This document shows positions 1 through 8,159 of a DNA stretch of 49,739 nt, piece after piece (within the stretch, counting starts at the first letter, position 1; each line of letters starts with the position of its first letter). The stretch comes from CAZFLD01 sp964519835 (lineage in GTDB: Bacteria > Spirochaetota > Spirochaetia > DSM-27196 > CAZFLD01), in the NCBI GenBank assembly GCA_964519835.1, contig CAZFLD010000028.1, forward strand, positions 1 to 49,739, read 5' to 3'. A model generated the notes under the pieces. That model did not search any database, was not told the DNA's origin, and saw only the letters and a list, made by a program, of their open reading frames with translations. The translations under genes and the position numbers were made by a program.

Positions 1-1
1 C

Positions 2-394
2 TTTGGGCGAATCAGTCCCGAAGCCGCAGCGGCCGCTTCTCTGCCCTGGTCTCTGTTATGGGGCATCGCCGTAAACGCCGTCGCCTGGGGCCTGGTAGAT
101 CTGCTGCTCGTAGCCCTTACCATAATCCCGCGGCAGGAAAAGCCCGGGGGCCGACAAAAAACACGGCGTGTCGGCCCTGCGAAGATGTTGAAGCGTATCC
201 TGTATGTCAACGGTGGCCTCGACGTGCTCTACATCATCGGCGGGGGCGCGGTTCTTGTTGTATCCCAGGGGGGGCCCGTTTTCGCCGGCGTCGGCGTGGG
301 CATCGTGCTCCAGGGAGCGTTCCTATTGTTTTTCGACTTTTACCACGCGCCACGGGTCCCGGTTGAACAAGACCTGGAAAACACCGACAAATAA
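2..394 (+). CDS. C-terminal part of a small integral membrane protein (DUF6992-like)
   Basis: The frame is open from the window edge, so the N-terminus is missing; the visible 130 residues end at a TAA. They hold three hydrophobic segments: roughly residues 15-38 (rich in W, L, A and V), a glycine-rich segment around 75-90, and a last one around 95-112 containing GIVLQGAFLLFFDF. A basic loop joins segments one and two. The pattern of an N-G-x-L-D-V-x-Y start to the second helix and a Q-G-A-F-L-L-x-F-D end resembles the DUF6992 family as I remember it, whose function is unknown. An internal ATG at 185 could be mistaken for the start, but it would remove the first helix. The hisD-like gene follows 18 nt later on the same strand. 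Confidence 0.6.
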   Translation, partial: FGRISPEAAAAASLPWSLLWGIAVNAVAWGLVDLLLVALTIIPRQEKPGGRQKTRRVGPAKMLKRILYVNGGLDVLYIIGGGAVLVVSQGGPVFAGVGVGIVLQGAFLLFFDFYHAPRVPVEQDLENTDK

Positions 395-412
395 TCACCA
401 AAGGACACCCGT

Positions 413-1456
413 ATGAAATACATCCCACGAATTTATGTTTGGTCCGAGATTGACGAACAAAAACGGAAACAGCTTTTATCTCGTTCGGAACAGGAGCTTG
501 ACCAAATCGAGGACCGTGTTCGCGAAATCGTCAATGACGTTCGTACGAACGGCGATGACGCCCTCCTTTCATACGCCAAGGATCTTGACGGCATCGACCT
601 CGGCGGACAAAAGGTCGTGATACAACGGGCGGAGCTCGACTCAATGGCGGAGGGCCTGTCCACCAAGGTCGCTGCCGCAATCGAGCGTGCCGTTCGCAAC
701 GTGCGCAGGTTTCATGCCGATCAGGTCGATCGTGGCTTGCGCCTGGTCGAGATCGAGCCCGGTGTCCTCGCAGGCGAGCGATTAACCCCCCTCGGCCACG
801 TGGGCCTTTATGTACCCCGCGGCCGGGGCAGTTTCCCGTCGATGCTTTACATGCTCGCGGTCCCCGCCTCCGTCGCCGGAGTAGGAAACATAACCGTAGC
901 CACACCGGCGGAGAAAGAGGGCAACATCAACCCGGCTGTGGCCTACGCGGCGCAGCTCTGCGGTGTCGACTCCGTGCTCCGTGTCGGCGGGGCCCAAGCG
1001 ATTGCGGCCCTCGCGTACGGCACGGAAAGTGTGCACGCGGTCGATAAAATCGTTGGTCCCGGAAGTATCTGGGTTGCAGCCGCGCAACGAGTCGTGGCGA
1101 GGCACGTCGCCGTCGGCCTCCCGGCGGGTCCCTCGGAGTCCATGATAATTGCCGACGATACCGCCGATCCGGCGACAACCGCTCACGACCTTTTGATCGA
1201 GGCGGAGCACGGATCCGACAGCGCGGCAATCCTCGTCGCGCACAGTACCGACTTTGCTGAAGAGGTCGCTAAGGCCGTCGGCGAGCTTGTACCAAAAATG
1301 CCCGAACCCCGGAAGTCGTTTGTTGCAGACGTGTTTTTATCGTTTGGATCGATTATTGTGGTCGGCTCTTCCAAGGAGGCCGCGGATGTCGCAAATCAAT
1401 ACGGTCCGGAACACCTACAGATTCGCACCTCTGACCCGTGGGCGGTGCTGGAGCGC
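413..1456 (+). CDS. hisD: Histidinol dehydrogenase family protein (HisD-like), 3' end lost in the assembly gap
   Basis: HisD oxidises L-histidinol to L-histidine with two NAD+ in the cytoplasm. The 348 visible residues carry the family core: GLYVPRG (131-137), VGGAQAIAALAYGT (191-204), KIVGPGS (212-218), GPSESMIIAD (239-248), EAEHGSDSA (263-271) and the catalytic GPEHLQI (331-337, Glu333/His334). Family members are about 430 residues, so roughly 80 C-terminal residues, including the last zinc ligand region, lie in the N run. AAGGA 7 nt before ATG 413 supports the start. As I align it, the position of the E. coli zinc ligand Gln259 is Glu263 here. No other his gene is in view, so a HisD-like dehydrogenase with another alcohol substrate remains possible. 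Confidence 0.85.
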
Positions 1457-1556
1457 NNNNNNNNNNNNNNNNNNNNNNNNNNNNNNNNNNNNNNNNNNNN
1501 NNNNNNNNNNNNNNNNNNNNNNNNNNNNNNNNNNNNNNNNNNNNNNNNNNNNNNNN
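1457..1556. other. Assembly gap (100 N)
   Basis: This run of exactly 100 N is the usual placeholder for a gap of unknown length. If it were truly 100 bp, hisD would lack about 45 residues of the normal C-terminus, so the real gap is probably 250 bp or more, or hisD is broken. folC begins 8 nt after it. Confidence 0.97.
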
Positions 1557-1563
1557 TCTCGCC

Positions 1564-2937
1564 ATGAGACACGGACCGGGCGGCCAATCCACCGCCTACG
1601 TCGACGGGGTTTTCGCTCGCTTCGAGGCTCTGACAAACCTCGAGCGCGGAAGCTACAAACCTCGTGTCTACCGGTTGCAACGTATGCAACGACTGTTGGA
1701 CGCCTTCGACAGGCCACAACTGGCGTTGCCGACGATTCATGTGGCCGGATCAAAGGGCAAGGGGTCGACGGCGTCGTTTGTTGCATCGATTCTATCCTTC
1801 GCCGGCGATGCTGCAGCCGGTCCTAAAGTGGGGCTCTACACATCACCACACGTAAGCGACTACCGGGAGCGGATCACCATCAACGGCGCGTTTGTTCCCG
1901 AGGCGCAACTTGCGGAGGTCGGCGCACGGCTGATGGAGTTCTTGGATGCCGAGGAACGTTCGGACCTTCCCACGCAGGAGCTGCCGACGACGTTCGAAAT
2001 GCTTACCCTGTTTGCCTTTTTGGTGTTTGTAAAAGCGTCGTGTGACGTCTGTGTGATCGAGACCGGTCTGGGCGGAAGGTTGGACGCAACCAACTTGGTT
2101 GATCCACTCTGCTCGGTTCTGACGCCCATCGAGCTCGAACATACCGAGTATCTGGGCACCACCATCAGCGAAATCGCCTTTGAAAAAGCAGGCATCATAA
2201 AACCGGGCAAGCCGGTGTTTGTCTCCCCGCAGCCCGCCGACGCGTTTGCCGTTTTCCAGTCCAAGGCGCGGGAGCGGGGCTGCGCGCTGCACTACCTTCC
2301 CGCAGCGGTGGACTCGGTCGACGCCACGGTGGATTCGCACGGTAGCTCGTACGAGTTAAGGCTACGGGATGGATTCTCGATCTCCGGCCGCTGCCGCCTT
2401 GTCGGCCGTGTCCAGGTAGACAACGCGGCCCTTGCAACACTCTGCGTCCACACTCTCTATCCAAATGTAGGTACCAAGGCGGTTGCTCGCGGCATCGAGA
2501 GGGCCTGGTTGCCCGGCCGCGTGGAGATCTTTCCGGGTAGCCCGCCTGTAGTCATTGACGGCGCCCACACGCCACAGTCCGTCGAACGTGTTGTAGATAC
2601 CTTGGTGACGATCTACGGTGGAATCGGGGTGTGTGTTTTCGGCGCCGCGCTCGGCAAGGATATTGCAGGAATGCTTTTGATACTAGGCCGGGAGTGCGGG
2701 GAGTTTGTGGTGGCACGGCCGGGAACGTTCAAAAAGAGTGCTCCCGAAGAGATTCACCACACGCTCGAAGACATGGGCCGTGCATCACGTCTCATTGAGT
2801 CACCGCGGGAAGCCTTGACTACGGCGCTGTTGTTGTGCCCGGACCAGCTCCCCGTGCTTGTGGTGGGATCATTCTACCTTGCCGCCGAGGTCCGGCGGAT
2901 GGTCCTGGAGGGCGCACATGACAAAACTCTTATGTGA
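1564..2937 (+). CDS. folC: Folylpolyglutamate synthase / dihydrofolate synthase
   Basis: FolC adds glutamate to folates, and in many bacteria also joins dihydropteroate to glutamate, using ATP in the cytoplasm. From ATG 1564 the protein has 457 residues, normal for the Mur-ligase-like family. It shows the P-loop GSKGKGST (62-69), TSPH (93-96), ETGLGGRLDATN (166-177), a downstream LEHTEYLG/EKAGIIKPG block and the C-terminal DGAHTPQS block. The upstream context is lost in the gap, so the start is chosen because it is the first ATG after the gap and gives a typical N-terminus. If the gap length is a multiple of three plus one, the upstream frame would end in a TGA overlapping this ATG (ATGA), a junction used elsewhere in the window. 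Confidence 0.93.
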   Translation: MRHGPGGQSTAYVDGVFARFEALTNLERGSYKPRVYRLQRMQRLLDAFDRPQLALPTIHVAGSKGKGSTASFVASILSFAGDAAAGPKVGLYTSPHVSDYRERITINGAFVPEAQLAEVGARLMEFLDAEERSDLPTQELPTTFEMLTLFAFLVFVKASCDVCVIETGLGGRLDATNLVDPLCSVLTPIELEHTEYLGTTISEIAFEKAGIIKPGKPVFVSPQPADAFAVFQSKARERGCALHYLPAAVDSVDATVDSHGSSYELRLRDGFSISGRCRLVGRVQVDNAALATLCVHTLYPNVGTKAVARGIERAWLPGRVEIFPGSPPVVIDGAHTPQSVERVVDTLVTIYGGIGVCVFGAALGKDIAGMLLILGRECGEFVVARPGTFKKSAPEEIHHTLEDMGRASRLIESPREALTTALLLCPDQLPVLVVGSFYLAAEVRRMVLEGAHDKTLM

Positions 2938-3014
2938 CGCATGGAACATCAAAGCCGGAGACATTGCCCCAATTTCCTTGCACGAGATAGGTCGGTTTCT
3001 ACGTACAGCCGACG

Positions 3015-3050
3015 GAGGTAGAGCAACCGATAGAGGTAGCCAACCGCGAT
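3015..3050 (+). repeat. Two tandem 18-bp near-repeats just before the NFACT gene
   Basis: GAGGTAG occurs at 3015 and again at 3033, each followed by a slightly different CAACCG segment. This gives two imperfect 18-bp units directly before ATG 3049. Both copies contain a Shine-Dalgarno-like GAGGT; the second lies about 11 nt before the ATG. Confidence 0.6.
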
Positions 3051-4491
3051 GGCACTGAACTGGCGGGAAATCGACCTCATACTCAACGAGATAAGCCTCG
3101 AGGGGAGTTTTGTTCAAGAGGCGCGGCAGCCGGACTACAAGTCCTTGTATCTGCAGATCTTTCGTCCGGTAGAGCGAGAGCGGTTTTACCTGGCCGTTAT
3201 CCTCGATCAGCCGCAGTATCGGTTTCACAAAGCAATCCGGCGTCCGCCAAAGGCCAAAAAGCCCCCGCGATTCTACGAGTTTCTCCGATCCCGTGTTGTG
3301 GGCGGCAAGATCGAGGAGTGCACACAGCTCGGCATGGAACGTATTGTCCGGTTTACGGTGCTTCGAGGCGGCGAGGAAACCCGGCTGTACCTTCGCCTAT
3401 GGGCAAACAACCTCAACCTCGTCGCGACCGACGCGGACGGCACGATCCTCGACGCCTTTTTCAGGCGGCCCAAGAAGGGCGAGGTCACGGGAGGACGCTA
3501 CACCCCGGAAACCGATCTGGACTTCGACCGCCCCGCGACGGAGAAGGATCTCGCCTTTACTGTTCGGGAGCTTCCGGGAGATGGGCCCTTTCAGGAGCGC
3601 TTGCGCCGATTCTACGAGCAGAATTCTCGGGCGGCGAGCAACAAACGGAACTACCAGGTGGCGTTGGCCCATCTCGAAGGGGAGCTCGGACGGGCCCATG
3701 CACACCTATCACGTCTTCTGGAGGAGGAGAAATCCCTGGGCTCCCCCGACCGGCTCAAAGAGTATGGCGACCTGGTCACCGCCGTGATCCATCGCCTGTC
3801 GCGTGGGGACACGGTGCTCGAAACCGTTGACTCGGACGGCAACCCAATCACTATACCCCTCGATTCTACCAGCAGCCCGGCGGACAACGCGCAAGGGTAC
3901 TACACCCGCTATAAAAAGGCTCTTTCGGGGGCCCGGAGCTTGCAGGCCGAAATTCACGATGCCGCGAAGCGGATTGAAGCCCTGGAGAGCCGGATCGAGG
4001 AGCTTTCCGATCTGGACGAAGACTCCCTTGCACGCACGGCGGGCGAAGCCGAAGCCGACCGGAAACGGGCCAAGCGGCCCGACGACCAGCTTCCCGGCAG
4101 GCGCTTCTCGTCCGGCGAGTTCCTGCTTATCGTCGGCCGCACGGCCAAAGAAAACGACTCCCTGCTTCGAAAGCATGTGCGTGGCAACGATTGGTGGGTT
4201 CACACGCGGGATTATCCGGGCTCCTACGTGTTTATTCGTCCCAAAAGCAGCTCAAAAGAACAATCAGTTCCCTTGGAGGTGCTCTTGGACGCGGGAAACC
4301 TGGCAATCTACTTCAGCAAAGCCCGCACTGCCGGAAAGGCGGATTTGTATTACACTGCCGTAAAACACCTACGGCGGCCGAAGAACTACAAGGCGGGACT
4401 GGTTTTGCCCACCCAGGAGAAAAACCTCTTTGTGGAGACCGACGAGTCTCGGATTCGACGGCTCTTTTCCGAAGGGAAGGATTCACAATGA
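3049..4491 (+). CDS. NFACT-family protein (RqcH/Rqc2-like ribosome quality control factor)
   Basis: Bacterial RqcH binds peptidyl-tRNA-blocked 50S subunits and recruits Ala-tRNA for alanine tailing. The 480-residue product has an N-terminal NFACT-N region (about 1-200, with QLGMERIVRF and LWANNLNLVATDADG), a charged helical middle (about 200-350, probably coiled coil) and an NFACT-R domain (about 355-475) with the signature DWWVHTRDYPGSYVFIR. It is shorter than B. subtilis RqcH (about 570), mostly in the middle. The Asp-Arg pair important for tRNA binding in RqcH appears as Glu-Arg in MERIV. The start codon has a GAGGT about 11 nt upstream, inside a small tandem repeat. The stop overlaps the next start as ATGA, so the AMMECR1 gene is translationally coupled. 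Confidence 0.85.
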   Translation: MALNWREIDLILNEISLEGSFVQEARQPDYKSLYLQIFRPVERERFYLAVILDQPQYRFHKAIRRPPKAKKPPRFYEFLRSRVVGGKIEECTQLGMERIVRFTVLRGGEETRLYLRLWANNLNLVATDADGTILDAFFRRPKKGEVTGGRYTPETDLDFDRPATEKDLAFTVRELPGDGPFQERLRRFYEQNSRAASNKRNYQVALAHLEGELGRAHAHLSRLLEEEKSLGSPDRLKEYGDLVTAVIHRLSRGDTVLETVDSDGNPITIPLDSTSSPADNAQGYYTRYKKALSGARSLQAEIHDAAKRIEALESRIEELSDLDEDSLARTAGEAEADRKRAKRPDDQLPGRRFSSGEFLLIVGRTAKENDSLLRKHVRGNDWWVHTRDYPGSYVFIRPKSSSKEQSVPLEVLLDAGNLAIYFSKARTAGKADLYYTAVKHLRRPKNYKAGLVLPTQEKNLFVETDESRIRRLFSEGKDSQ

Positions 4492-5084
4492 GCGACGAGC
4501 TGCTCACACCCGGCGAACAAACCATCCTCCTCAACATTGCCCGAGGCACCGTTGCAAAGGCCGTCGGTGATTCTCCGGAGGTTCACAACGACAAAAGGGA
4601 GAGTCCGGGTGGGAACTACGCCGCGGCAAGTGCCAACCTGCAGGCTCACAGAGGTGTGTTTGTCACGCTGCACAGCTACGAGGGCGCCGATCGGAAACTA
4701 CGAGGGTGTATCGGTCGAATAGTTGGTGACCGCGCTCTATCCGACCTCACGGCGGAGATGGCGGTATCCGCGGCCTTACGAGACCCGAGGTTTCCGCCCC
4801 TTCGCGCCAACGAGCTTCCCCACGTACGCTTCGAGATCTCGGTCCTCGGCCCTCTCGCGCCCATCACAAATCCCGAAGAGATCCGAATCGGTATCGACGG
4901 GCTTTTGCTTCGCACAGGCGGCAGCTCCGGCGTTTTTTTACCACAAGTGCCCGTCGAGCAGGATTGGACCATCCCCGTCTACCTCGAGCAGCTGTGTAAA
5001 AAGGCCGGGGTTCATCCGGGGGCCTGGCGTGAGACCCGGTCCGAGCTACTTCGCTTTGGTGCACAGGTTTTCGCCGAGCCGTAG
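4488..5084 (+). CDS. amrA: AMMECR1-domain protein (AmmeMemoRadiSam system protein A)
   Basis: The 198-residue product matches the AMMECR1 fold, with the hallmark LRGCIG motif in its first half, then SALRDPRFPPL, the VRFEISVLGP segment and a GGSSGVFLPQVPVEQ loop before the C-terminal helices. The biochemical role of the family is not settled; it is often encoded with a MEMO protein and a radical SAM enzyme. Neither partner is in the window. ATG 4488 overlaps the stop of the NFACT gene by four bases; an in-frame extension upstream to 4191 exists but lies wholly inside the NFACT coding region and is rejected. Confidence 0.9.
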   Translation: MSDELLTPGEQTILLNIARGTVAKAVGDSPEVHNDKRESPGGNYAAASANLQAHRGVFVTLHSYEGADRKLRGCIGRIVGDRALSDLTAEMAVSAALRDPRFPPLRANELPHVRFEISVLGPLAPITNPEEIRIGIDGLLLRTGGSSGVFLPQVPVEQDWTIPVYLEQLCKKAGVHPGAWRETRSELLRFGAQVFAEP

Positions 5085-5133
5085 TTTGACACCGCCTCCG
5101 GGAAAGACGAATATTACTCAACGATCCGAGGTT

Positions 5134-6720
5134 ATGATGGCAGAAGCAACAAGCGGCTACGTTCCGAAAAACACCATGTATGTCCAGACCAAAAAGGACG
5201 GCGAGCAGCGCCTAGGCATTCGAACCGGCATCAAAGCCAACAGCTTTGCATTGCGGCGCCTAACGGGTGGCACAACCCGATCCGGCTACGTTGTCAGGGA
5301 CGGGAACGTTTATGAATGGCGCAGCACCGGCTTCCGTGAGGAAGAGGGGGAAGTCACGCTTCTGGGCCCCCCATTACAAGGGCAGGCCCTGATTGACAGC
5401 ATCGAGTCCGCCCGGCCGGAAGACAAAAAGCCCCTTCTCGGGCGGATTGCGTCACTGACCCGGGACCTAAAGGCCCTCTTGGACCACACCGGTTTCGAGC
5501 CCGACGAAGCACCACGCCAGGCCGTCTCAACGGGACCTACTCGCGGCCGCAAGAGCATGGTTCGGCCGGACGCCCGTCCAGCCCATCCGTACGAACGGCT
5601 CCATGGCAATGCCGTTATGCTCACCGACGACGGTGGGGCGTTTTTCCTGCCGGCGCCGCTTCTCGACGTCCTGCGCGACAATCAAAACATCGGTGAGCAG
5701 CTTCGCCTCTTCGAATTTCTTAATCATCCGGAGCGCAGCGGCGAAGACAATCTCTGTTTTTTTGTCGGGGTCCTCGTATATCGGCTCCTCTCCGGAAGCT
5801 ACCCTTTTGCCGACGCGGATTCGGAGAGTGTTCATGCGCGTATGCGCGACACCCGGCCGCTCTATCTTCGTTACCGTCTGCCGGAAACGGCGCCGGCCTT
5901 GGCCGACCTGATCGCCGAGGTACTAGACCCGGCCGTTCCCGAGAAATACGACCTCACGAGCCTTGCTGACGCGCTCGATGCCATCGGCAGCGACGGCTTT
6001 TTTGTGGACGTGAGTGATGACGAGCGCTCCGAGCTTGCCGAACAGGCGGATCTTAAGGCCAAGCGCGCTGATACACACTACCGCCGCCGTGAGGCGGTTC
6101 GGAAAAACTGGCGACGCGCCGTAATCATCGGCGTGATAGCTGTTGTGGTGGGCTCCGTGCCCGCGACGATTATCAGCAACGCGCTCGCGCCCCGACGGAC
6201 CACGGGTATGCCTCCGGAGGAGGTTGTCCGGTCCTACTACCTCGGAATGAACCAACTCGATCACGACCTCATGGAGGACGCGGTCATGGAAGATGCCGGC
6301 CGGCCGGAAATAAACGAGGCTATGAACCTCTTTGTGTTGTCGCGCATGCGTATGTCCGCGGAAGGCCAATCCGGCCTAGTGGATCCACAACAATGGATGG
6401 AGGCGGATCGCCCGGAGCTGCCGCCCACGGTCCACTTATACGGCGTGTCGGACCTGCAACTCTCACGGGAGTTCCAAACCGACGAAGAGGCCGGCTTTGT
6501 AGTGAACTACATCAAGTTTGTCCCCGATTCACCCGACGTAGAGGAGCTGGACGCCAATACACGCGCTGAGAGCCTGGCCTTCGACAGGCGCGACCGAGTG
6601 TTCTTGCGTCGACATCGCGCGGATTGGGTGATCTACCAGATCGACCGGGTTGAAGATGAGCTTTTGGGACCAAGCTCTCGGGTAGACGAAAAGCTACTCA
6701 GCGAAGCTCAACAAGAATGA
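5134..6720 (+). CDS. Membrane protein with a degenerate protein-kinase-like domain
   Basis: The product is about 528 residues and its function is unknown. Residues 155-290 read like the second half of a protein kinase: LHGNAVMLTDDGGAFFLP sits where HRD...DFG would be, then FFVGVLVYRLLSGSYPFAD and a C-lobe-like ALADLIAEVLDP stretch. The catalytic Asp of HRD and the DFG motif are absent, so I read it as a pseudokinase. One transmembrane helix follows at about 328-350 after a basic stretch. An exported region of about 180 residues begins PPEEVVRSYYLGMNQ, which resembles NTF2/SnoaL-like domains. Starts at 5134 or 5137 are both possible; GAGG at 5128-5131 fits 5137 better. The 3' end overlaps the convergent FecR gene by 27 bp. 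Confidence 0.75.
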   Translation: MMAEATSGYVPKNTMYVQTKKDGEQRLGIRTGIKANSFALRRLTGGTTRSGYVVRDGNVYEWRSTGFREEEGEVTLLGPPLQGQALIDSIESARPEDKKPLLGRIASLTRDLKALLDHTGFEPDEAPRQAVSTGPTRGRKSMVRPDARPAHPYERLHGNAVMLTDDGGAFFLPAPLLDVLRDNQNIGEQLRLFEFLNHPERSGEDNLCFFVGVLVYRLLSGSYPFADADSESVHARMRDTRPLYLRYRLPETAPALADLIAEVLDPAVPEKYDLTSLADALDAIGSDGFFVDVSDDERSELAEQADLKAKRADTHYRRREAVRKNWRRAVIIGVIAVVVGSVPATIISNALAPRRTTGMPPEEVVRSYYLGMNQLDHDLMEDAVMEDAGRPEINEAMNLFVLSRMRMSAEGQSGLVDPQQWMEADRPELPPTVHLYGVSDLQLSREFQTDEEAGFVVNYIKFVPDSPDVEELDANTRAESLAFDRRDRVFLRRHRADWVIYQIDRVEDELLGPSSRVDEKLLSEAQQE

Positions 6721-8052
6721 GATAAGCCCGCCTAAGAGAAATGCGCCGCCTGAGACAACCATTGCCGTGGATGTGGTTTGAAGGACCGTATCCGGAGCAT
6801 CGGGAAACACCGCCTCACCAAACACGGTAAGCAAGAGGCCCCCAATTTCCACCACGGAACCTACTCCGCCGAGGATGGCGCCCGCGGCAACTGCTCTCTC
6901 CTGTGGAGTGAGTTGGGGCTCTGGGTCTTGCACCACCTCCGTCTCCACAGGTATTTCACGGAGAACCGGCACGTCTTCTTCGCCGTCACCAGGCTCCTGT
7001 TGCTCCTCGGGATCGGCCTCTTGCGAAGGCGGCACCTCTTCAACTGGGGGAACGTCCTCGGGTGGCTCAGTTGGTGCTGTTGTGGTAAGCGCGGCAAATC
7101 GTTCACTCAGGCTCGGGAAGGCCTCGATAGCTTCTTCGATCTCCAACGGTTCTTCGCCAAAGGTATTGGCCTCCCAATATCGTCCGATCTCTTCACGGAT
7201 AGGATCAGTCTGGAACACAATTATCAGACCACCGGCAGGCGTTGACTCCGGCTCCGTGCCGGGGTCCCCGCTTGTCGGAACCCGCGCGACGGTAGCCATT
7301 TCAGAGGCGCGCAACACAATAGCTCGACCTGCCGCGGGCCCCTCCACCGTGGACCCCGGTGTTTGAGCCTCCGACGGGTCGGTGGTTGCCTCCGCGTTGG
7401 CTTCGTCTGAAGTTTCTGGGGGTGAAGTTTCTGGGGGGGCTTCCTCGACCTCGACCTCGTTGAGGTCGGCGTCGGACTCCGCGACAAGAACACTGCCCTC
7501 AAAGACGTATACCTGGGTTAGCGGAACCCCCACATCGTCACGCGTCGCAACAAAATCGTAGCCAAAGTCCGTACCACGGACACCCGCGACCGCCTCGGAA
7601 CCACGAATCTCAAACGGCGTGGTGCCGGTTACACGTTGCACTCGGGCCCTGAGTCGGCCGTAGTTGAGTGTAAAGCTGCCCCCGGTGGTCCCGATTCGTT
7701 CGACCTGGAACGTGGTGTTTTCCGCCACGTTGACGACGTTTCGTGACGGGAACAGTTGGATTTCCAGGAAGGTCCCATCATCGGTCTGAATGAGATCCCC
7801 CTCCATCACTTCCATGCCTACCACGGAGTCAAACACAACATCGTAGGTGGAAAGCTGATCCCCCCGGAAGATGCCAACCTCGGTTCCCTCGGCGTAGATT
7901 ATGACACCAAAGGGTTCACCGCCGGTGCTGTTCTGAGCGTACCCCGACGCCGCAGTAAGCATAAGTGCAACCATCACGCAACATGCAGTCAGCACACGCC
8001 GCGCGCCAAAACCCGACACCGTTCGAAACTCAGTTAGGCTCATGAACATCAC
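6694..8052 (-). CDS. Exported FecR-domain protein with C-terminal membrane segments
   Basis: The 452-residue product has a basic N-terminus and hydrophobic signal segment ending ASGYAQ, then a FecR-like domain (about 45-190) with the typical GDLIQTDDGTFLEIQL and VAGVRGTDF motifs. A long acidic, proline-rich linker follows (about 190-370, including a doubled PPETS unit), and two hydrophobic helices lie near the C-terminus (about 385-450). FecR domains sense or bind ligands at the cell envelope; no sigma factor or TonB receptor is adjacent, so the FecR-FecI paradigm cannot be assumed. GTG 8052, ATG 8049 and ATG 8043 are all possible starts. A TATACT -10 element ends 8 nt before the GTG, so the message is nearly leaderless. 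Confidence 0.82.
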   Translation of the reverse strand: MMFMSLTEFRTVSGFGARRVLTACCVMVALMLTAASGYAQNSTGGEPFGVIIYAEGTEVGIFRGDQLSTYDVVFDSVVGMEVMEGDLIQTDDGTFLEIQLFPSRNVVNVAENTTFQVERIGTTGGSFTLNYGRLRARVQRVTGTTPFEIRGSEAVAGVRGTDFGYDFVATRDDVGVPLTQVYVFEGSVLVAESDADLNEVEVEEAPPETSPPETSDEANAEATTDPSEAQTPGSTVEGPAAGRAIVLRASEMATVARVPTSGDPGTEPESTPAGGLIIVFQTDPIREEIGRYWEANTFGEEPLEIEEAIEAFPSLSERFAALTTTAPTEPPEDVPPVEEVPPSQEADPEEQQEPGDGEEDVPVLREIPVETEVVQDPEPQLTPQERAVAAGAILGGVGSVVEIGGLLLTVFGEAVFPDAPDTVLQTTSTAMVVSGGAFLLGGLISFLLSFAE

Positions 8053-8060
8053 TCATCCAA

Positions 8061-8069
8061 AGTATAGCA
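8061..8069 (-). promoter_or_regulatory. Extended -10 promoter of the FecR-domain gene
   Basis: On the minus strand TGcTATACT (extended -10, 5 of 6 matches to TATAAT) ends 8 nt before GTG 8052. I see no good -35. Transcription would start at or within a few bases of the start codon. Confidence 0.55.
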
Positions 8070-8120
8070 CGCCAACGCCTGGCGCGACCCACATGCCGGC
8101 TCGATACCCGGCGACCAACA

Positions 8121-8149
8121 TTGCCTCTCGCCAATCGGCAAAGTATCAT
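8121..8149 (+). promoter_or_regulatory. Sigma70-type promoter of the orphan 8160 gene
   Basis: TTGCCT (8121-8126), a 17-bp spacer, and TATCAT (8144-8149), or the overlapping CATAAT at 8147-8152. ATG 8160 follows 10 nt (or 7 nt) later with no Shine-Dalgarno sequence, so the transcript would be leaderless or almost so. Confidence 0.55.
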
Positions 8150-8159
8150 AATCGATAAA

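Noticed and set aside
1254..1826. ORFs that cross the N run in several frames
   Set aside because: They exist only because N codons are read through; the real genes on either side are hisD and folC.
2918..3058. Small ORF overlapping the folC end (46 residues from ATG 2918)
   Set aside because: No recognisable domain, and its 3' end runs into the NFACT gene start in another frame; the first bases are folC coding.
7409..7440. Tandem repeat encoding PPETS twice in the FecR protein
   Set aside because: Only two copies of 15 bp in a low-complexity linker; not evidence of a functional repeat.
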